From Candidatus Nanopelagicales bacterium (GTDB taxonomy: Bacteria; Actinomycetota; Actinomycetes; S36-B12), in contig JAQTZL010000002.1 of the NCBI GenBank assembly GCA_028687755.1, forward strand, positions 1 through 64,000: 64,000 nt of DNA. Reading direction: 5' to 3'. Positions within the stretch are counted from its first letter, which is position 1. Every line of letters starts with the position of its first letter. Of this stretch, positions 7,200 through 16,250 are shown piece after piece. Both the position numbers and the translations under genes were made by a program. The notes beneath the pieces were generated by a model, which saw nothing but the letters and a program-made list of their open reading frames with translations, searched no databases and was not told the origin of the DNA.

Positions 7200-8096
7200 A
7201 TGTCGAAAGTCGTCCGTAAAGCCGTGGTGCCTGCAGCAGGCCTTGGGACCCGCTTTCTTCCAGCCACTAAAGCCACGCCAAAGGAAATGCTTCCTGTCGT
7301 AGATAAGCCAGCTATTCAGTACGTGGTGGAAGAAGCCGTAGCTGCCGGACTCGAAGATGTCCTCTTTATTACTGGTCGCAGCAAGCGCCCGCTTGAAGAT
7401 CACTTTGACCGCAATTTTGAGTTAGAAGAAGCCTTAGAGCGCAAAGGTGATGAAGAACGCCTTGGCTTGGTTACTGAACCAACAGAGCTCGCTCGCATTC
7501 ACTACGTGCGTCAGGGCGATCCATTGGGCCTAGGTCATGCGGTGCTTGTCGCGGAAAACCATGTCGGTGACGAGCCGTTTGCCGTTCTTCTTGGCGATGA
7601 CCTCATTGATCCACGCGATCCGATCCTGCCGCGCATGATGCAGATACGCGAAGAACATGGCGGATCAGTGATCTGCTTGATGGAAGTTCCGGCTGAATCA
7701 ATTTCGCTCTATGGCTGTGCTGCGGTTGAAGTCACGAGCGAGAACGATGTGGTTCGAGTCACTGATCTCGTTGAGAAACCAGAAGCAGCACAGGCGCCAA
7801 GTTCTTATGCAGTCATTGGCCGCTATCTCCTTGACCCAGCAGTGTTCGAAGTGCTGCGCAATACGGCCCCAGGTCGAGCGGGAGAGATTCAACTCACGGA
7901 TGCGCTTCGCGTGCTGGCAACGATGCCTGCCACTGAAGGTGGTGGAGTGCGTGGCGTGATCTTCGGAGGCCGTCGTTATGACACAGGCGATCGTCTTTCG
8001 TATCTCCAAGCCAACATCATGTTGGCTGCTGAACGTGAAGATCTTGGGCCAGACCTTCGCGCTTGGCTGCGCGATTACGTCGCAAAGCTCTCGTGA
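7200..8096 (+). CDS. galU: UTP-glucose-1-phosphate uridylyltransferase
   Basis: The 298-residue protein makes UDP-glucose from UTP and glucose 1-phosphate for cell envelope glycans and glycogen-like pathways. The nucleotide-binding signature VVPAAGLGTRFLPATK starts at residue 9, followed by PKEMLPVVDKPAIQYVVEEA, an LLGDDLID metal/sugar site and a VEKP substrate site. Length is normal for bacterial GalU. Its TGA overlaps the GTG of the acetyltransferase gene. Confidence 0.96.
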   Translation: MSKVVRKAVVPAAGLGTRFLPATKATPKEMLPVVDKPAIQYVVEEAVAAGLEDVLFITGRSKRPLEDHFDRNFELEEALERKGDEERLGLVTEPTELARIHYVRQGDPLGLGHAVLVAENHVGDEPFAVLLGDDLIDPRDPILPRMMQIREEHGGSVICLMEVPAESISLYGCAAVEVTSENDVVRVTDLVEKPEAAQAPSSYAVIGRYLLDPAVFEVLRNTAPGRAGEIQLTDALRVLATMPATEGGGVRGVIFGGRRYDTGDRLSYLQANIMLAAEREDLGPDLRAWLRDYVAKLS

Positions 8097-8695
8097 GCTG
8101 GCAAACAACCCTGATTGAAGGCGAAGTAGGGCTTCGCCCGATTCGCTTGCGCGATGCCAAAGCTTGGCGCGAAGTGCGCATGCGCAACTTGCACTGGTTA
8201 GAGCAGTGGGAGGCCACGGTTCCAGAAGAAGGCCGTATTGCAGGCGAAATTCCAGCTTCATTCGGTGTCATGGTGCGCACGTTGCATCGCCAAGCCCGGA
8301 TGCGTCGGGTCATGCCCTGGGTGGTGACCTTCAATGGAAAGCTCGTTGGCCAATTAACCGTCGGTGGAATCGCCTTTGGGTCCCTTCGCTCTGCATATAT
8401 CGGCTATTGGATCGATGAGAGGGTTGCTGGTCGGGGGATTATGCCCACTGCAGTAGCGATGGCATTGGACTATTGCTTCGAAGAACTTGAACTCCATCGC
8501 ATAGAAATTCAGATTCGGCCCGAAAATGCTGCATCGCGACGAGTAGTGGAAAAATTAGAGATTCCAGAAGAAGGATTGCGTCGATCTTTCTTACACATCA
8601 ACGGTGATTGGCGCGATCACATTTGTTACGCGGTGATTGCAGGTGAACGTCCGCAAGGATTTGTGAGCCATTGGCGCGCATCGCAATCGCATTGA
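8093..8695 (+). CDS. GNAT-family N-acetyltransferase, RimJ/RimL-like
   Basis: About 200 residues of a ribosomal-protein-alanine-acetyltransferase type GNAT fold: LRPIRLRDAKAW at the start, a GQLTVGGIAFGSLRSAYIGYW central sheet, the acetyl-CoA loop VAGRGIMPTAVAMAL, and the HRIEIQIRPENAASRRVVEKL ending. The actual substrate is unknown. GTG 8093, overlapping the galU stop as GTGA, is preferred to an ATG at 8063 inside galU. In related actinobacteria the order is galU, a MoeA-type gene, this acetyltransferase, then sepX/glpR; here the MoeA-type gene is missing. Confidence 0.9.
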   Translation: MSWQTTLIEGEVGLRPIRLRDAKAWREVRMRNLHWLEQWEATVPEEGRIAGEIPASFGVMVRTLHRQARMRRVMPWVVTFNGKLVGQLTVGGIAFGSLRSAYIGYWIDERVAGRGIMPTAVAMALDYCFEELELHRIEIQIRPENAASRRVVEKLEIPEEGLRRSFLHINGDWRDHICYAVIAGERPQGFVSHWRASQSH

Positions 8696-8713
8696 CGTAT
8701 ACCGGTACTTTTG

Positions 8714-8730
8714 CGACACGCCAAATGTCG
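8714..8730. promoter_or_regulatory. Inverted repeat in front of the SepX/GlpR-like gene
   Basis: CGACA at 8714-8718 and TGTCG at 8726-8730 form a perfect 5-bp inverted repeat with a 7-bp spacer, about 50 bp before the GTG at 8781. It could be an operator or chance. No clear -10/-35 pair is seen in this 85-bp gap. Confidence 0.3.
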
Positions 8731-8780
8731 TAATCGTCACATCCAACTTGTCCCGCGCTTAGGGGCTTAACGTACGCATC

Positions 8781-9536
8781 GTGACGGGATTGATCTATCT
8801 AGTGATCATCGCGCTTTGGGCTGCCGTTCTCATCCCAATTTGGCTGCGTCGTCACGATCAGGTCAGCGAAGTACGGTCAACAACTCGCTTCAGCACTGCA
8901 ATGCGTTCGCTGGGTAGCCAGCGCTCTGGGGAAACTGTGGAAAATCGTCGTTCAGCTGCCAATCAATACCGCCAATCAGCGCATGAGCGGGCTGCGCAGC
9001 GTCGCACGATCGTTCTTGGTTCACTCGCGGGCCTGCTTGCAATCACCTTATTCATGGCGGTTGCTGGAGTTGTGCCAAAGATTCTGCCGATCCTCATGGC
9101 TGTACTCGTGGCTGCCTTTGTTGCAGCCACCGCAATGACTGCATCGCAGCGCACCTCCTCGAACACTTCACGCAACTCATCACGAAATGCCTATGTTGAG
9201 CCAACCCGCACTCGTCGCCCGATGACGCAGCCAGTAGCTCCCGCTGCTCCAGTTGCGCCCGCTGTTGACGATGACTGGGAAAACTGGAATGCCTGGGATG
9301 AAGAAGAGTCATGGGAAGCGGTTCCATCAACACTTCCTACCTACGTGAACTCACCGCGTGCTTCAGTGATTCCGCGACCAATCGATCGCAACCGCCCAAA
9401 TGAATGGGATGGCGCAGCAATGGTGAATGCCGCGAACACGATGCGTCGTCGTGTTGACACCGCGAACGCTCCAGTTGTGGTGAATCATCAAGACGAAACG
9501 GCTGAACTGCCGATCGTTCGCGTTGCCAACGGCTGA
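8781..9536 (+). CDS. sepX: SepX/GlpR-like membrane protein
   Basis: The 251-residue protein opens with a membrane helix and a signature typical of SepX (Streptomyces) and GlpR (Corynebacterium): LIYLVIIALWAAVLIPIWLR, then RHDQVSEV and TTRFSTAMRSL. Two more helices follow at about residues 74-115. The rest is a long, disordered Pro/Ala and acidic cytoplasmic tail (DDDWENWNAWDEEES). Known members act at the septum with FtsZ-associated proteins and bind the MoeA-like protein Glp. This identification rests on N-terminal pattern and gene position. The start GTG 8781 puts the first helix at the N-terminus, as in the family. Confidence 0.8.
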   Translation: MTGLIYLVIIALWAAVLIPIWLRRHDQVSEVRSTTRFSTAMRSLGSQRSGETVENRRSAANQYRQSAHERAAQRRTIVLGSLAGLLAITLFMAVAGVVPKILPILMAVLVAAFVAATAMTASQRTSSNTSRNSSRNAYVEPTRTRRPMTQPVAPAAPVAPAVDDDWENWNAWDEEESWEAVPSTLPTYVNSPRASVIPRPIDRNRPNEWDGAAMVNAANTMRRRVDTANAPVVVNHQDETAELPIVRVANG

Positions 9537-9542
9537 CATCCG

Positions 9543-11087
9543 CTAGATCCAGGTCGGCATCCACATGCGTAGATTCCACTGGTCATAAGGAATCACCTCA
9601 CCTGTCCACACTGGATAGAACCACCATGCAGCAAGCACCACGGCTGCAACAAGTACGCCGATCGCAATTGCTCCGCGCTTCCTGCGTTCTGGTGTTGCAT
9701 CCTGTGGTCCAAGTAATGCAGCGGCAGACATCGCCAGCGCAATTGCAAGAAACGGCATGAACACCACGGTGTAAAACGTGAAGATTGTTCGGTTGAGATA
9801 CATCATCCATGGCAACCAACCTGCAGCGATGCCAACGAGCACAGCAGCAGAACGCCAATCGCGTTTACCTAGCCAACGCCACACTTGATAGACCACTGCG
9901 AGGATTCCAGCCCACCAAATAATTGGATTGCCGAGAGCTAAAACTTCAGAAGAGCAATAGTCAACCTCGCAGCCTTTGCTGTGATCCTTAATGTCAGCCC
10001 AGTAGAACGAAGTAGGGCGAGATTGCAGTAGCCAAGACCAAGGGTTGCTTGCATATGAATGCTCGGTTGTCAGCCCAACATGGAAGTTCCACATTTCTGA
10101 GTGATAGTGGAGAAGGGAACTGAGCGCTGCAAGCGCTCCCGTTCCTACTGCCCAGTTGCGATCCCAGCCTTCATCGCTCAGGAACCAACCCGACCACGTC
10201 GCAACATAAGTAATGAGCATGATCGCGAAACTGATTGCAACAGTTGGTGGGGCTGAGCGCAGAAGAGTTGCGCGCCAAGGCCGTTCAACACCAATGACTT
10301 TTCGCGTTGACACGTCCCACACCAATGACATCGCGATAAATGCCAGAGCGAAATAAATGCCCGACCATTTCACTCCGCATGCAAGACCAAGTGAAAAGGC
10401 AGCAGCCCAACGCAGTGGTCGCATGCCGAACTTTGGTCCCCACAAAGTTGCGGTGCTCGCGATGCCATGTTCTTGGATTTGTTTTGCCATGCGCTGGCGT
10501 ACTTGATCGCGATCTAAGAGGTACAAGCCAAAGGCAATGAGTACGAAGAAGCCAAGAATGATGTCCAGGAGACCAGTGCGGCTCATCACAAGATGAACAC
10601 CGTCTAGTGCAACGAAAAGACCGGCAAGTGCCCCAATGAGATTTGATCGGGTGAGCCGGCGGGCAATTCGTGCCGTGAGAAGCACGGAAAGGATCCCGAT
10701 AATGGCAACGCTGACACGCCAGCCGGTCGGATTTGGTCCGAGGGCTAGTTCACCTAACGCGATGATCCATTTACCCAATGGCGGGTGCGCGATGAACGAA
10801 CCGACATCAGTGAAGATATTGAGGTTGGCAATAGATCCGGTGTAGTCGAGAAGTTTTTGATCAGAACCGTCAACAGTTCCGTGCTCAACACCGAACTTGA
10901 TCAGTGAAAGCGCATCTTTGGGGTAGTAGGTCTCATCAAAAATAATTGCATGAGGCTGCCCAAGATTGATCAGGCGAAGACCTGCACCGATTGCTGTGAC
11001 GATCAGGGCACTCATCCAGCCTGAGGATCGTGGCATTGCAGGCACGAGCCGACTCGGAAGCGATTCGGTGTCGCGGGCCACAAGCAC
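9543..11087 (-). CDS. Protein O-mannosyltransferase, Pmt family (GT39)
   Basis: A large polytopic enzyme (about 514 residues) that transfers mannose from polyprenyl-phosphate-mannose to secreted proteins at the membrane. Diagnostic strings are the first-loop acidic motif (IIFDETYYPKDALSL), HPPLGKWIIALGELALG, and a C-terminal region of several helices including RTIFTFYTVVFMPFLAIALA. The frame is open to 11138, but that would overlap the divergent rsmI start, so a GTG near 11087 or the ATG at 11036 is more likely; no Shine-Dalgarno site decides. It is convergent with the sepX-like gene, 6 bp apart. Confidence 0.9.
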   Translation of the reverse strand: MLVARDTESLPSRLVPAMPRSSGWMSALIVTAIGAGLRLINLGQPHAIIFDETYYPKDALSLIKFGVEHGTVDGSDQKLLDYTGSIANLNIFTDVGSFIAHPPLGKWIIALGELALGPNPTGWRVSVAIIGILSVLLTARIARRLTRSNLIGALAGLFVALDGVHLVMSRTGLLDIILGFFVLIAFGLYLLDRDQVRQRMAKQIQEHGIASTATLWGPKFGMRPLRWAAAFSLGLACGVKWSGIYFALAFIAMSLVWDVSTRKVIGVERPWRATLLRSAPPTVAISFAIMLITYVATWSGWFLSDEGWDRNWAVGTGALAALSSLLHYHSEMWNFHVGLTTEHSYASNPWSWLLQSRPTSFYWADIKDHSKGCEVDYCSSEVLALGNPIIWWAGILAVVYQVWRWLGKRDWRSAAVLVGIAAGWLPWMMYLNRTIFTFYTVVFMPFLAIALAMSAAALLGPQDATPERRKRGAIAIGVLVAAVVLAAWWFYPVWTGEVIPYDQWNLRMWMPTWI

Positions 11088-11120
11088 GCTGCCATCGTAG
11101 GTGGATGACAAGATGGCTAC

Positions 11121-12002
11121 GTGACTGAATCGACGCAAAGCCCGATGGGTCGCATAGTTTTAGCGGCCACCCCTTTAGGGAATAAGGACGATGCATCTGC
11201 GCGACTGGTGAACTTGCTGCAGACCGCCGACATCGTGGCTGCTGAAGACACTCGCCGCTTGCGCCGCTTGGCCTCAGATCTCGGCATCGAAATCGGCGGC
11301 AAGGTGGTGTCGTATTTCGACGCCAACGAGCAGGCTCGCGCCATTGAGTTAGTCGACGCAGCGCTCACCGGCGCGGTCATTGTTGTGGTCACTGATGCGG
11401 GCATGCCATCCGTGAGTGATCCGGGATATCGCATTGTTGCGCAAGCCGTTGTTCGAGGAGTTCCGGTTACCGCTGCCCCTGGCCCTTCAGCAGTATTAAT
11501 GGCGTTAGCGGTTTCTGGATTGCCCGTTGATCGCTTTTGCTTTGAGGGCTTCTTGCCGCGTAAGGGCGGTGAGCGCTTGGCTCGGATCGCCGATCTCGCA
11601 GCAGAAGCACGCACCATGGTCTTTTTCGAGGCCCCACATCGCATTGAAGCCATGCTGAGCGCTTTGGCTGAAGGTCTAGGCCAAGATCGCCTCGGCGCAG
11701 TCTGTCGTGAACTCACCAAAACCTATGAAGAGGTAAAGCGAGGCACCCTGGCGGAACTGGTGATCTGGGCTGGCGAAGGTGTGCGGGGAGAGTGCACAGT
11801 TGTGATTACTGGCGCATCAATGGATGAGCGCCGCAGTGTTCAAGGGCTGGTCACCCCAGCTGATTGGGTGAAATCAGTGCACGCCCGTGAGGCAGCCGGA
11901 ACCGATCGGAAAGCTGCGATTGCCGAAGTGGCTCAGGAGGCCGGAGTTCCGCGCCGCGAGGTCTACGACGCTGTGGTCCAAGCCAAGGCGGCCAAACCGT
12001 AG
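11121..12002 (+). CDS. rsmI: 16S rRNA (cytidine 1402-2'-O)-methyltransferase RsmI
   Basis: The 293-residue (or 285 from ATG 11145) tetrapyrrole-methylase-fold enzyme 2'-O-methylates C1402 in the ribosomal P site. Motifs in order are LAATPLGN, AAEDTRRLRRLA, VTDAGMPSVSDPGYRIV, AAPGPSAVLMALAVSGLP and FEGFLPRKGGER. The C-terminal extension ends in a small helical domain (KAAIAEVAQEAGVPRREVYD). It opens the usual actinobacterial block rsmI-metG-tatD-rsmA-ispE. The GTG at 11121 adds eight residues before the conserved start; ATG 11145 is the alternative. Confidence 0.95.
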   Translation: MTESTQSPMGRIVLAATPLGNKDDASARLVNLLQTADIVAAEDTRRLRRLASDLGIEIGGKVVSYFDANEQARAIELVDAALTGAVIVVVTDAGMPSVSDPGYRIVAQAVVRGVPVTAAPGPSAVLMALAVSGLPVDRFCFEGFLPRKGGERLARIADLAAEARTMVFFEAPHRIEAMLSALAEGLGQDRLGAVCRELTKTYEEVKRGTLAELVIWAGEGVRGECTVVITGASMDERRSVQGLVTPADWVKSVHAREAAGTDRKAAIAEVAQEAGVPRREVYDAVVQAKAAKP

Positions 12003-12012
12003 GATCTGGCCC

Positions 12013-13620
12013 ATGGCCTCGACGAATACATCGGCATCTTTCTATGTCACCACGCCGATTTATTACGTCAACGATGCTCCACATATTGGGCACGCCTATA
12101 CGACCGTTGCCGGTGACTTTCTCACTCGCTGGCATCGTCAGCGTGGGGAAAATGTCTGGTTCCTGACCGGAGTCGACGAGCATGGCACCAAGGTGCAGCG
12201 AGCAGCTGATGCCGGCGGCGTCACCCCGCAAGCATGGGTTGACCGCTTAGTCACTGCCGACTGGCTCCCCGTGCTTGAAACTGTGAATGCCAAGAACGAC
12301 GACTTCATTCGCACGACTGAAGAGCGTCACATTGAAGCGGTGCAGCGCTTTTGGGAAGCAGTGCGCGAAAACGGTTACGTCTACGCAGCGCCTTACGAAG
12401 GTCCGTACTGCGTGGGTTGCGAAGAGTTCAAACTTCCAGGTGATCTCGTTGCTGGCGCCGGTGAATTTGAAGGGCAGCAAGTGTGCCCCGTTCACGGCCG
12501 CCCAGCTGAGCAATTGCAGGAAGAAAACTGGTTCTTTAAGCTCTCGGCTTTCGCAGATCAATTGATCGCGCATTACCAAGCACATCCGGAAGCTATACAA
12601 CCGCCAAGTGCATACAACGAAGTCATGAGCTTCTTGCGCAGTGGCTTGGTTGATATCTCAATGTCGCGATCAAGCGTGGGCTGGGGAATTCCACTTCCTT
12701 GGGATGAAAAACAAACGGTGTACGTCTGGTTTGACGCACTCTTGAACTACATCACCGCAATCGGATACGGCCAACCAGCGGATAGCGATGCAGGAAAGCG
12801 CTTTGCTGAAATTTGGCCAGCAAATGTTCACCTCGTCGGTAAAGACATTCTGCGTTTCCACGCGGTCTACTGGCCGGCGATGCTGATGGCGGCAAACCTT
12901 CCGTTGCCAGGCAAGGTATTTGCCCACGGTTGGTTGCTCGTCGGTGGCGAGAAGATGTCAAAGACCAAACTCACCGGCATCGCCCCTTCGCAGATCATTG
13001 ATCACTTTGGTTCGGATGCATTCCGTTATTACTTCTTGCGTGCAATTTCCTTTGGTAGTGATGGCTCTTTCTCATGGGAAGACATGAGTGCGCGCTACGT
13101 TGCTGAATTGGCAAACGGACTTGGCAACTTGGCATCACGTGGCACTGCGATGGTTAACCGCTATTGCGAGGGCAAGTTGCCAGCAGCCGGAGTTGCAACG
13201 GCAGCAGAAACAGCGCTGTCAGATCAACTCGCAACTGTTGTTGCGGATGCAGAAGCTGCGATGGATCAGCTGGATTTCTCAACAGCCATTGTTGCCGTTA
13301 AGGGTTTTGTTGATGCGGTGAATATGTATGTCACAGAGCAAGAGCCCTGGGTTCTGGCGAAAGACGAAGCACAAACAGAGCGTCTTCATACCGTGCTGTA
13401 CACAATCTGTGAATCGCTGCGGGCAATGTCAGTGCTCTATTACCCATTGATGCCAAACACCATGGGCGAACTATGGAATGACCTGGGTGCAGCAGCGACC
13501 CTTGGCGCGATTGATGATCAGCGCATTGGAGATGTTGCCCGGTGGGGTCAATTGCCTGTTGGCGCACCAGTTACTAAGGGGGCGGGCTTGTTCCCACGCC
13601 TGGAGGAAGTTGCCGAATGA
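12013..13620 (+). CDS. metG: Methionyl-tRNA synthetase
   Basis: The 535-residue class I synthetase charges tRNA-Met. It has the HIGH signature exactly (residues 24-27 in DAPHIGHAYT) and KMSKT at 314-318. A connective-peptide cysteine set (YCVGCEEF and CPVH) may bind one zinc. A C-terminal anticodon-binding helix bundle ends the protein; no EMAP-II-like dimerisation domain follows, which fits the short form. ATG 12013 precedes the conserved SFYVTTPIYYVN start. The gene lies 10 bp after rsmI and overlaps tatD by ATGA. Confidence 0.97.
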   Translation: MASTNTSASFYVTTPIYYVNDAPHIGHAYTTVAGDFLTRWHRQRGENVWFLTGVDEHGTKVQRAADAGGVTPQAWVDRLVTADWLPVLETVNAKNDDFIRTTEERHIEAVQRFWEAVRENGYVYAAPYEGPYCVGCEEFKLPGDLVAGAGEFEGQQVCPVHGRPAEQLQEENWFFKLSAFADQLIAHYQAHPEAIQPPSAYNEVMSFLRSGLVDISMSRSSVGWGIPLPWDEKQTVYVWFDALLNYITAIGYGQPADSDAGKRFAEIWPANVHLVGKDILRFHAVYWPAMLMAANLPLPGKVFAHGWLLVGGEKMSKTKLTGIAPSQIIDHFGSDAFRYYFLRAISFGSDGSFSWEDMSARYVAELANGLGNLASRGTAMVNRYCEGKLPAAGVATAAETALSDQLATVVADAEAAMDQLDFSTAIVAVKGFVDAVNMYVTEQEPWVLAKDEAQTERLHTVLYTICESLRAMSVLYYPLMPNTMGELWNDLGAAATLGAIDDQRIGDVARWGQLPVGAPVTKGAGLFPRLEEVAE

Positions 13621-14459
13621 GCATTGCGTCGCCCGTGGCATTAGTTGCACCGGTTATTGATACGCATTGCCATTTAGATATTCATGACCGCCATCTTCAT
13701 GGCGGGTCAATGCCCGACCCTGACACGTTGATTGCACTGGCTGCTTCGGTTGGTGTCACACGAATCGTGCAAATCGGTTGCGATCTTGAAGCAGCACGCC
13801 TTTCTATCGAGCTTGCAAAAACACGACCAGCACTCGTGGTGGGTGTTGGACTGCATCCAAATGAAGCACCGCGTATTTTTGAAAAAGAAGGCCGCGTGGG
13901 GCTCGAGGCTGCATACGAGGCCATCGCATCCATGGCTCGCGAAGATGTAGTACGAGCTGTTGGTGAAACGGGGCTCGACTACTTCCGTAGCTCAGAAGAG
14001 TTGCGCCCAATTCAGCAAGAGTCATTCCGTCGACACATTGCGATTGCCAAAGAAGTAGGAAAAACCTTGGTGATTCACGATCGCGAATCACACCAAGACG
14101 TCATGGACATCTTGATTGAAGAAGGTGCGCCAGAACGAGTGATCTTCCATTGTTTTAGTGGCGATGCAGCCATGGCGAAGTTCTGTGCTGATCAAGGTTG
14201 GTATCTCTCCTTTGCTGGCGTGGTGACGTTCAAGAATGCGACTGATCTCCATGAAGCAGCAACCGTGGTGCCGGATGAGTTGATCCTGGTAGAAACAGAT
14301 GCTCCGTATCTGACTCCCGTACCAAACCGCGGCAAACCAAACGCCTCGTATCTCATGCCATTCACAGTGCGCGCGCTTGCTTCGTTGCGCGGCGTATCTG
14401 AAGAAGTGATGGCTGGGCATTTGTGGGCTAATGCGCAACGTGTGTTCGGTGAATGGTGA
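13617..14459 (+). CDS. tatD: TatD-family metal-dependent hydrolase (DNase)
   Basis: The 280-residue TIM-barrel hydrolase keeps the metal ligands: DTHCHLD at residues 15-21, GETGLDYF in the middle, VIHDRES, IFHCFSG, and the ETDAPYL site near the end. Members act as 3'-5' DNases or related phosphoesterases; the exact role in actinobacteria is uncertain. It is translationally coupled to metG (ATGA overlap) and overlaps the rsmA start. Confidence 0.95.
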   Translation: MSIASPVALVAPVIDTHCHLDIHDRHLHGGSMPDPDTLIALAASVGVTRIVQIGCDLEAARLSIELAKTRPALVVGVGLHPNEAPRIFEKEGRVGLEAAYEAIASMAREDVVRAVGETGLDYFRSSEELRPIQQESFRRHIAIAKEVGKTLVIHDRESHQDVMDILIEEGAPERVIFHCFSGDAAMAKFCADQGWYLSFAGVVTFKNATDLHEAATVVPDELILVETDAPYLTPVPNRGKPNASYLMPFTVRALASLRGVSEEVMAGHLWANAQRVFGEW

Positions 14460-15301
14460 GCGGCTTGCTTGGCGCTCGCGAAATTCGAGAATTGGCGCAG
14501 GCCCTAGATATTCGGCCAACAAAAAAACGTGGGCAGAACTTTGTTATTGATCCCAACACGGTTGAACGCATTGTGCGACGTGCGCAACTTCCTGATGGTT
14601 GTCGGGTTCTTGAGATTGGCCCCGGGTTGGGAAGCTTGACTTTGGCACTTCTCCAAGCCGACCACGATGTGGTTGCTGTAGAGATTGAAACGCAATTTGC
14701 TGAGCAATTGCCAAAGACTGTTGCCGCGCATCTACCTGAATCCGCATCACGGATCACGGTTATTGAAGCTGATGCGCTCACTGTGACGTCGCTTCCTAGT
14801 GAAGTTACGGCCCTTGTTGCCAACCTTCCCTACAACATTTCAGTTCCAGTGCTCCTTCACTTCTTGGAGCTTTTCCCCAAGATTGAAAGCATGCTGGTGA
14901 TGGTGCAAAAGGAAGTGGCCGATCGACTGGCCGCGGGCCCGGGCAGTCGGGTTTATGGAGTACCAAGCGTGAAGGCTCGCTGGTTTGGTGACGTTGAGTT
15001 GGTCGGAACAGTTGGACGAACAGTGTTTTGGCCAGAACCCAATATTGATTCTGGGTTAGTGCGACTGGTGCGTACTGCGCCACCTCAGTGCCAAGCCCCA
15101 CGCGAGTATGTGTTTTCGGTTGTCGACGCAGCCTTTAGTCAGCGCCGCAAAGCACTGCGTGGAGCTCTGGCGCAATTTGCCGGTGGGCCAGATCGATCCG
15201 AAACGGCATTGCGTGCAGCAGGAATTGATCCTGGCGCTCGGGGTGAAACATTGACCGTTGTTGAATTCGCCCGCCTGGCAGATGCACTGGCGCGCGGCTG
15301 A
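14453..15301 (+). CDS. rsmA: 16S rRNA adenine dimethyltransferase KsgA/RsmA
   Basis: The 282-residue SAM-dependent enzyme dimethylates A1518 and A1519 of 16S rRNA late in 30S assembly. It shows KKRGQNFVIDPNTVERIVR, the SAM loop VLEIGPGLGSLTLALL, and the catalytic NLPYNISVPVLLHFL. The start is either ATG 14453 (7-bp overlap with tatD) or GTG 14456 (GTGA overlap); both give the same conserved protein. Confidence 0.96.
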   Translation: MVSGLLGAREIRELAQALDIRPTKKRGQNFVIDPNTVERIVRRAQLPDGCRVLEIGPGLGSLTLALLQADHDVVAVEIETQFAEQLPKTVAAHLPESASRITVIEADALTVTSLPSEVTALVANLPYNISVPVLLHFLELFPKIESMLVMVQKEVADRLAAGPGSRVYGVPSVKARWFGDVELVGTVGRTVFWPEPNIDSGLVRLVRTAPPQCQAPREYVFSVVDAAFSQRRKALRGALAQFAGGPDRSETALRAAGIDPGARGETLTVVEFARLADALARG

Positions 15302-15338
15302 CTGCGCGTCAGTATCGCCGAGGACTTAGCCTTCACAT

Positions 15339-16250
15339 ATGCCAGCACATGAAGTAACTGTTCGCGTTCCCGCGAAAGTGAACCTGCAGCTTTCTGTAGG
15401 GCCGCGTCGTGAAGACGGCTTTCACGAACTGGCAACGGTTTTCCACTCTGTTGCGCTCCATGACGACGTCACAGCAGTGCGCATGCCAGCAGGTTCTGGA
15501 ATTTCCTTGACCTGTGATGGGGAAGGCCAGGGCGATGTTCCACTGGACTCATCTAATTTGGCATGGCGGGCAGCTCAATTACTCGCTGAGGCGTCAGGTG
15601 TGAGCGCTGATGTTGCGATTCGTATTCACAAGCAGATCCCGGTCGCAGGTGGCATGGCCGGTGGGAGCGCGGATGCAGCGGGTGCTCTCGTTGCTTGCGA
15701 TGCATTGTGGGGGTTACACACACCAAAGGCCGAACTTCACGAACTTGCAGCGGTGCTCGGCAGTGATGTGCCGTTCTCTCTTCATGGTGGTACGGCGATT
15801 GGTAGTGGTCGAGGCGAGCAGCTCACTCCGGTGTTGGCTAAGGGTTCATTTCATTGGGTTTTTGCCCTTGCGTCCGAGGGTCTCTCGACTGCTGCCGTGT
15901 ACCAAGAGTGCGATCGTTTGCGTGAAGGAAAGCACGTGCCGGATCCGTACGTGTCAGACAACCTGATGCATGCGTTGCGAGTGGGTGACCCAGTGTTACT
16001 GGGCAAGTCATTAGATAACGATCTCCAGCAAGCTGCGTTTTCGTTGCGCCCATCACTTCAGCGGGTGATCGAAGCAGGGGATGAAGCAGGAGCACTCGGA
16101 GGAATTGTGTCGGGGAGTGGACCAACGTGCGCTTTTGTTGCACGTGACGGCGACCATGCACTCGACATAGCCGTAGCGCTGACATCAAGTGGACTCGTGC
16201 GATCAGTGAAACGATCCTTCGGGCCAGCGCATGGAGCGCGAATTATTTAG
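15339..16250 (+). CDS. ispE: 4-diphosphocytidyl-2-C-methyl-D-erythritol kinase
   Basis: The 303-residue GHMP kinase phosphorylates CDP-methylerythritol in the MEP isoprenoid pathway. The N-terminal VRVPAKVNLQLSVGPRREDGFHEL and the ATP loop PVAGGMAGGSADAAGALVA (from about residue 101) identify it, as does the C-terminal GIVSGSGPTCAFVA. IspH of the same pathway is at 62.7 kb. It ends the rsmI block and shares a TTAG stop-stop overlap with the convergent TetR gene. Confidence 0.96.
   Translation: MPAHEVTVRVPAKVNLQLSVGPRREDGFHELATVFHSVALHDDVTAVRMPAGSGISLTCDGEGQGDVPLDSSNLAWRAAQLLAEASGVSADVAIRIHKQIPVAGGMAGGSADAAGALVACDALWGLHTPKAELHELAAVLGSDVPFSLHGGTAIGSGRGEQLTPVLAKGSFHWVFALASEGLSTAAVYQECDRLREGKHVPDPYVSDNLMHALRVGDPVLLGKSLDNDLQQAAFSLRPSLQRVIEAGDEAGALGGIVSGSGPTCAFVARDGDHALDIAVALTSSGLVRSVKRSFGPAHGARII

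Noticed and set aside
7698..8261. Minus-strand frame of 187 codons opposite galU and the acetyltransferase
   Set aside because: Antisense to two well-supported genes, with low-complexity Ser/Arg/Cys composition.
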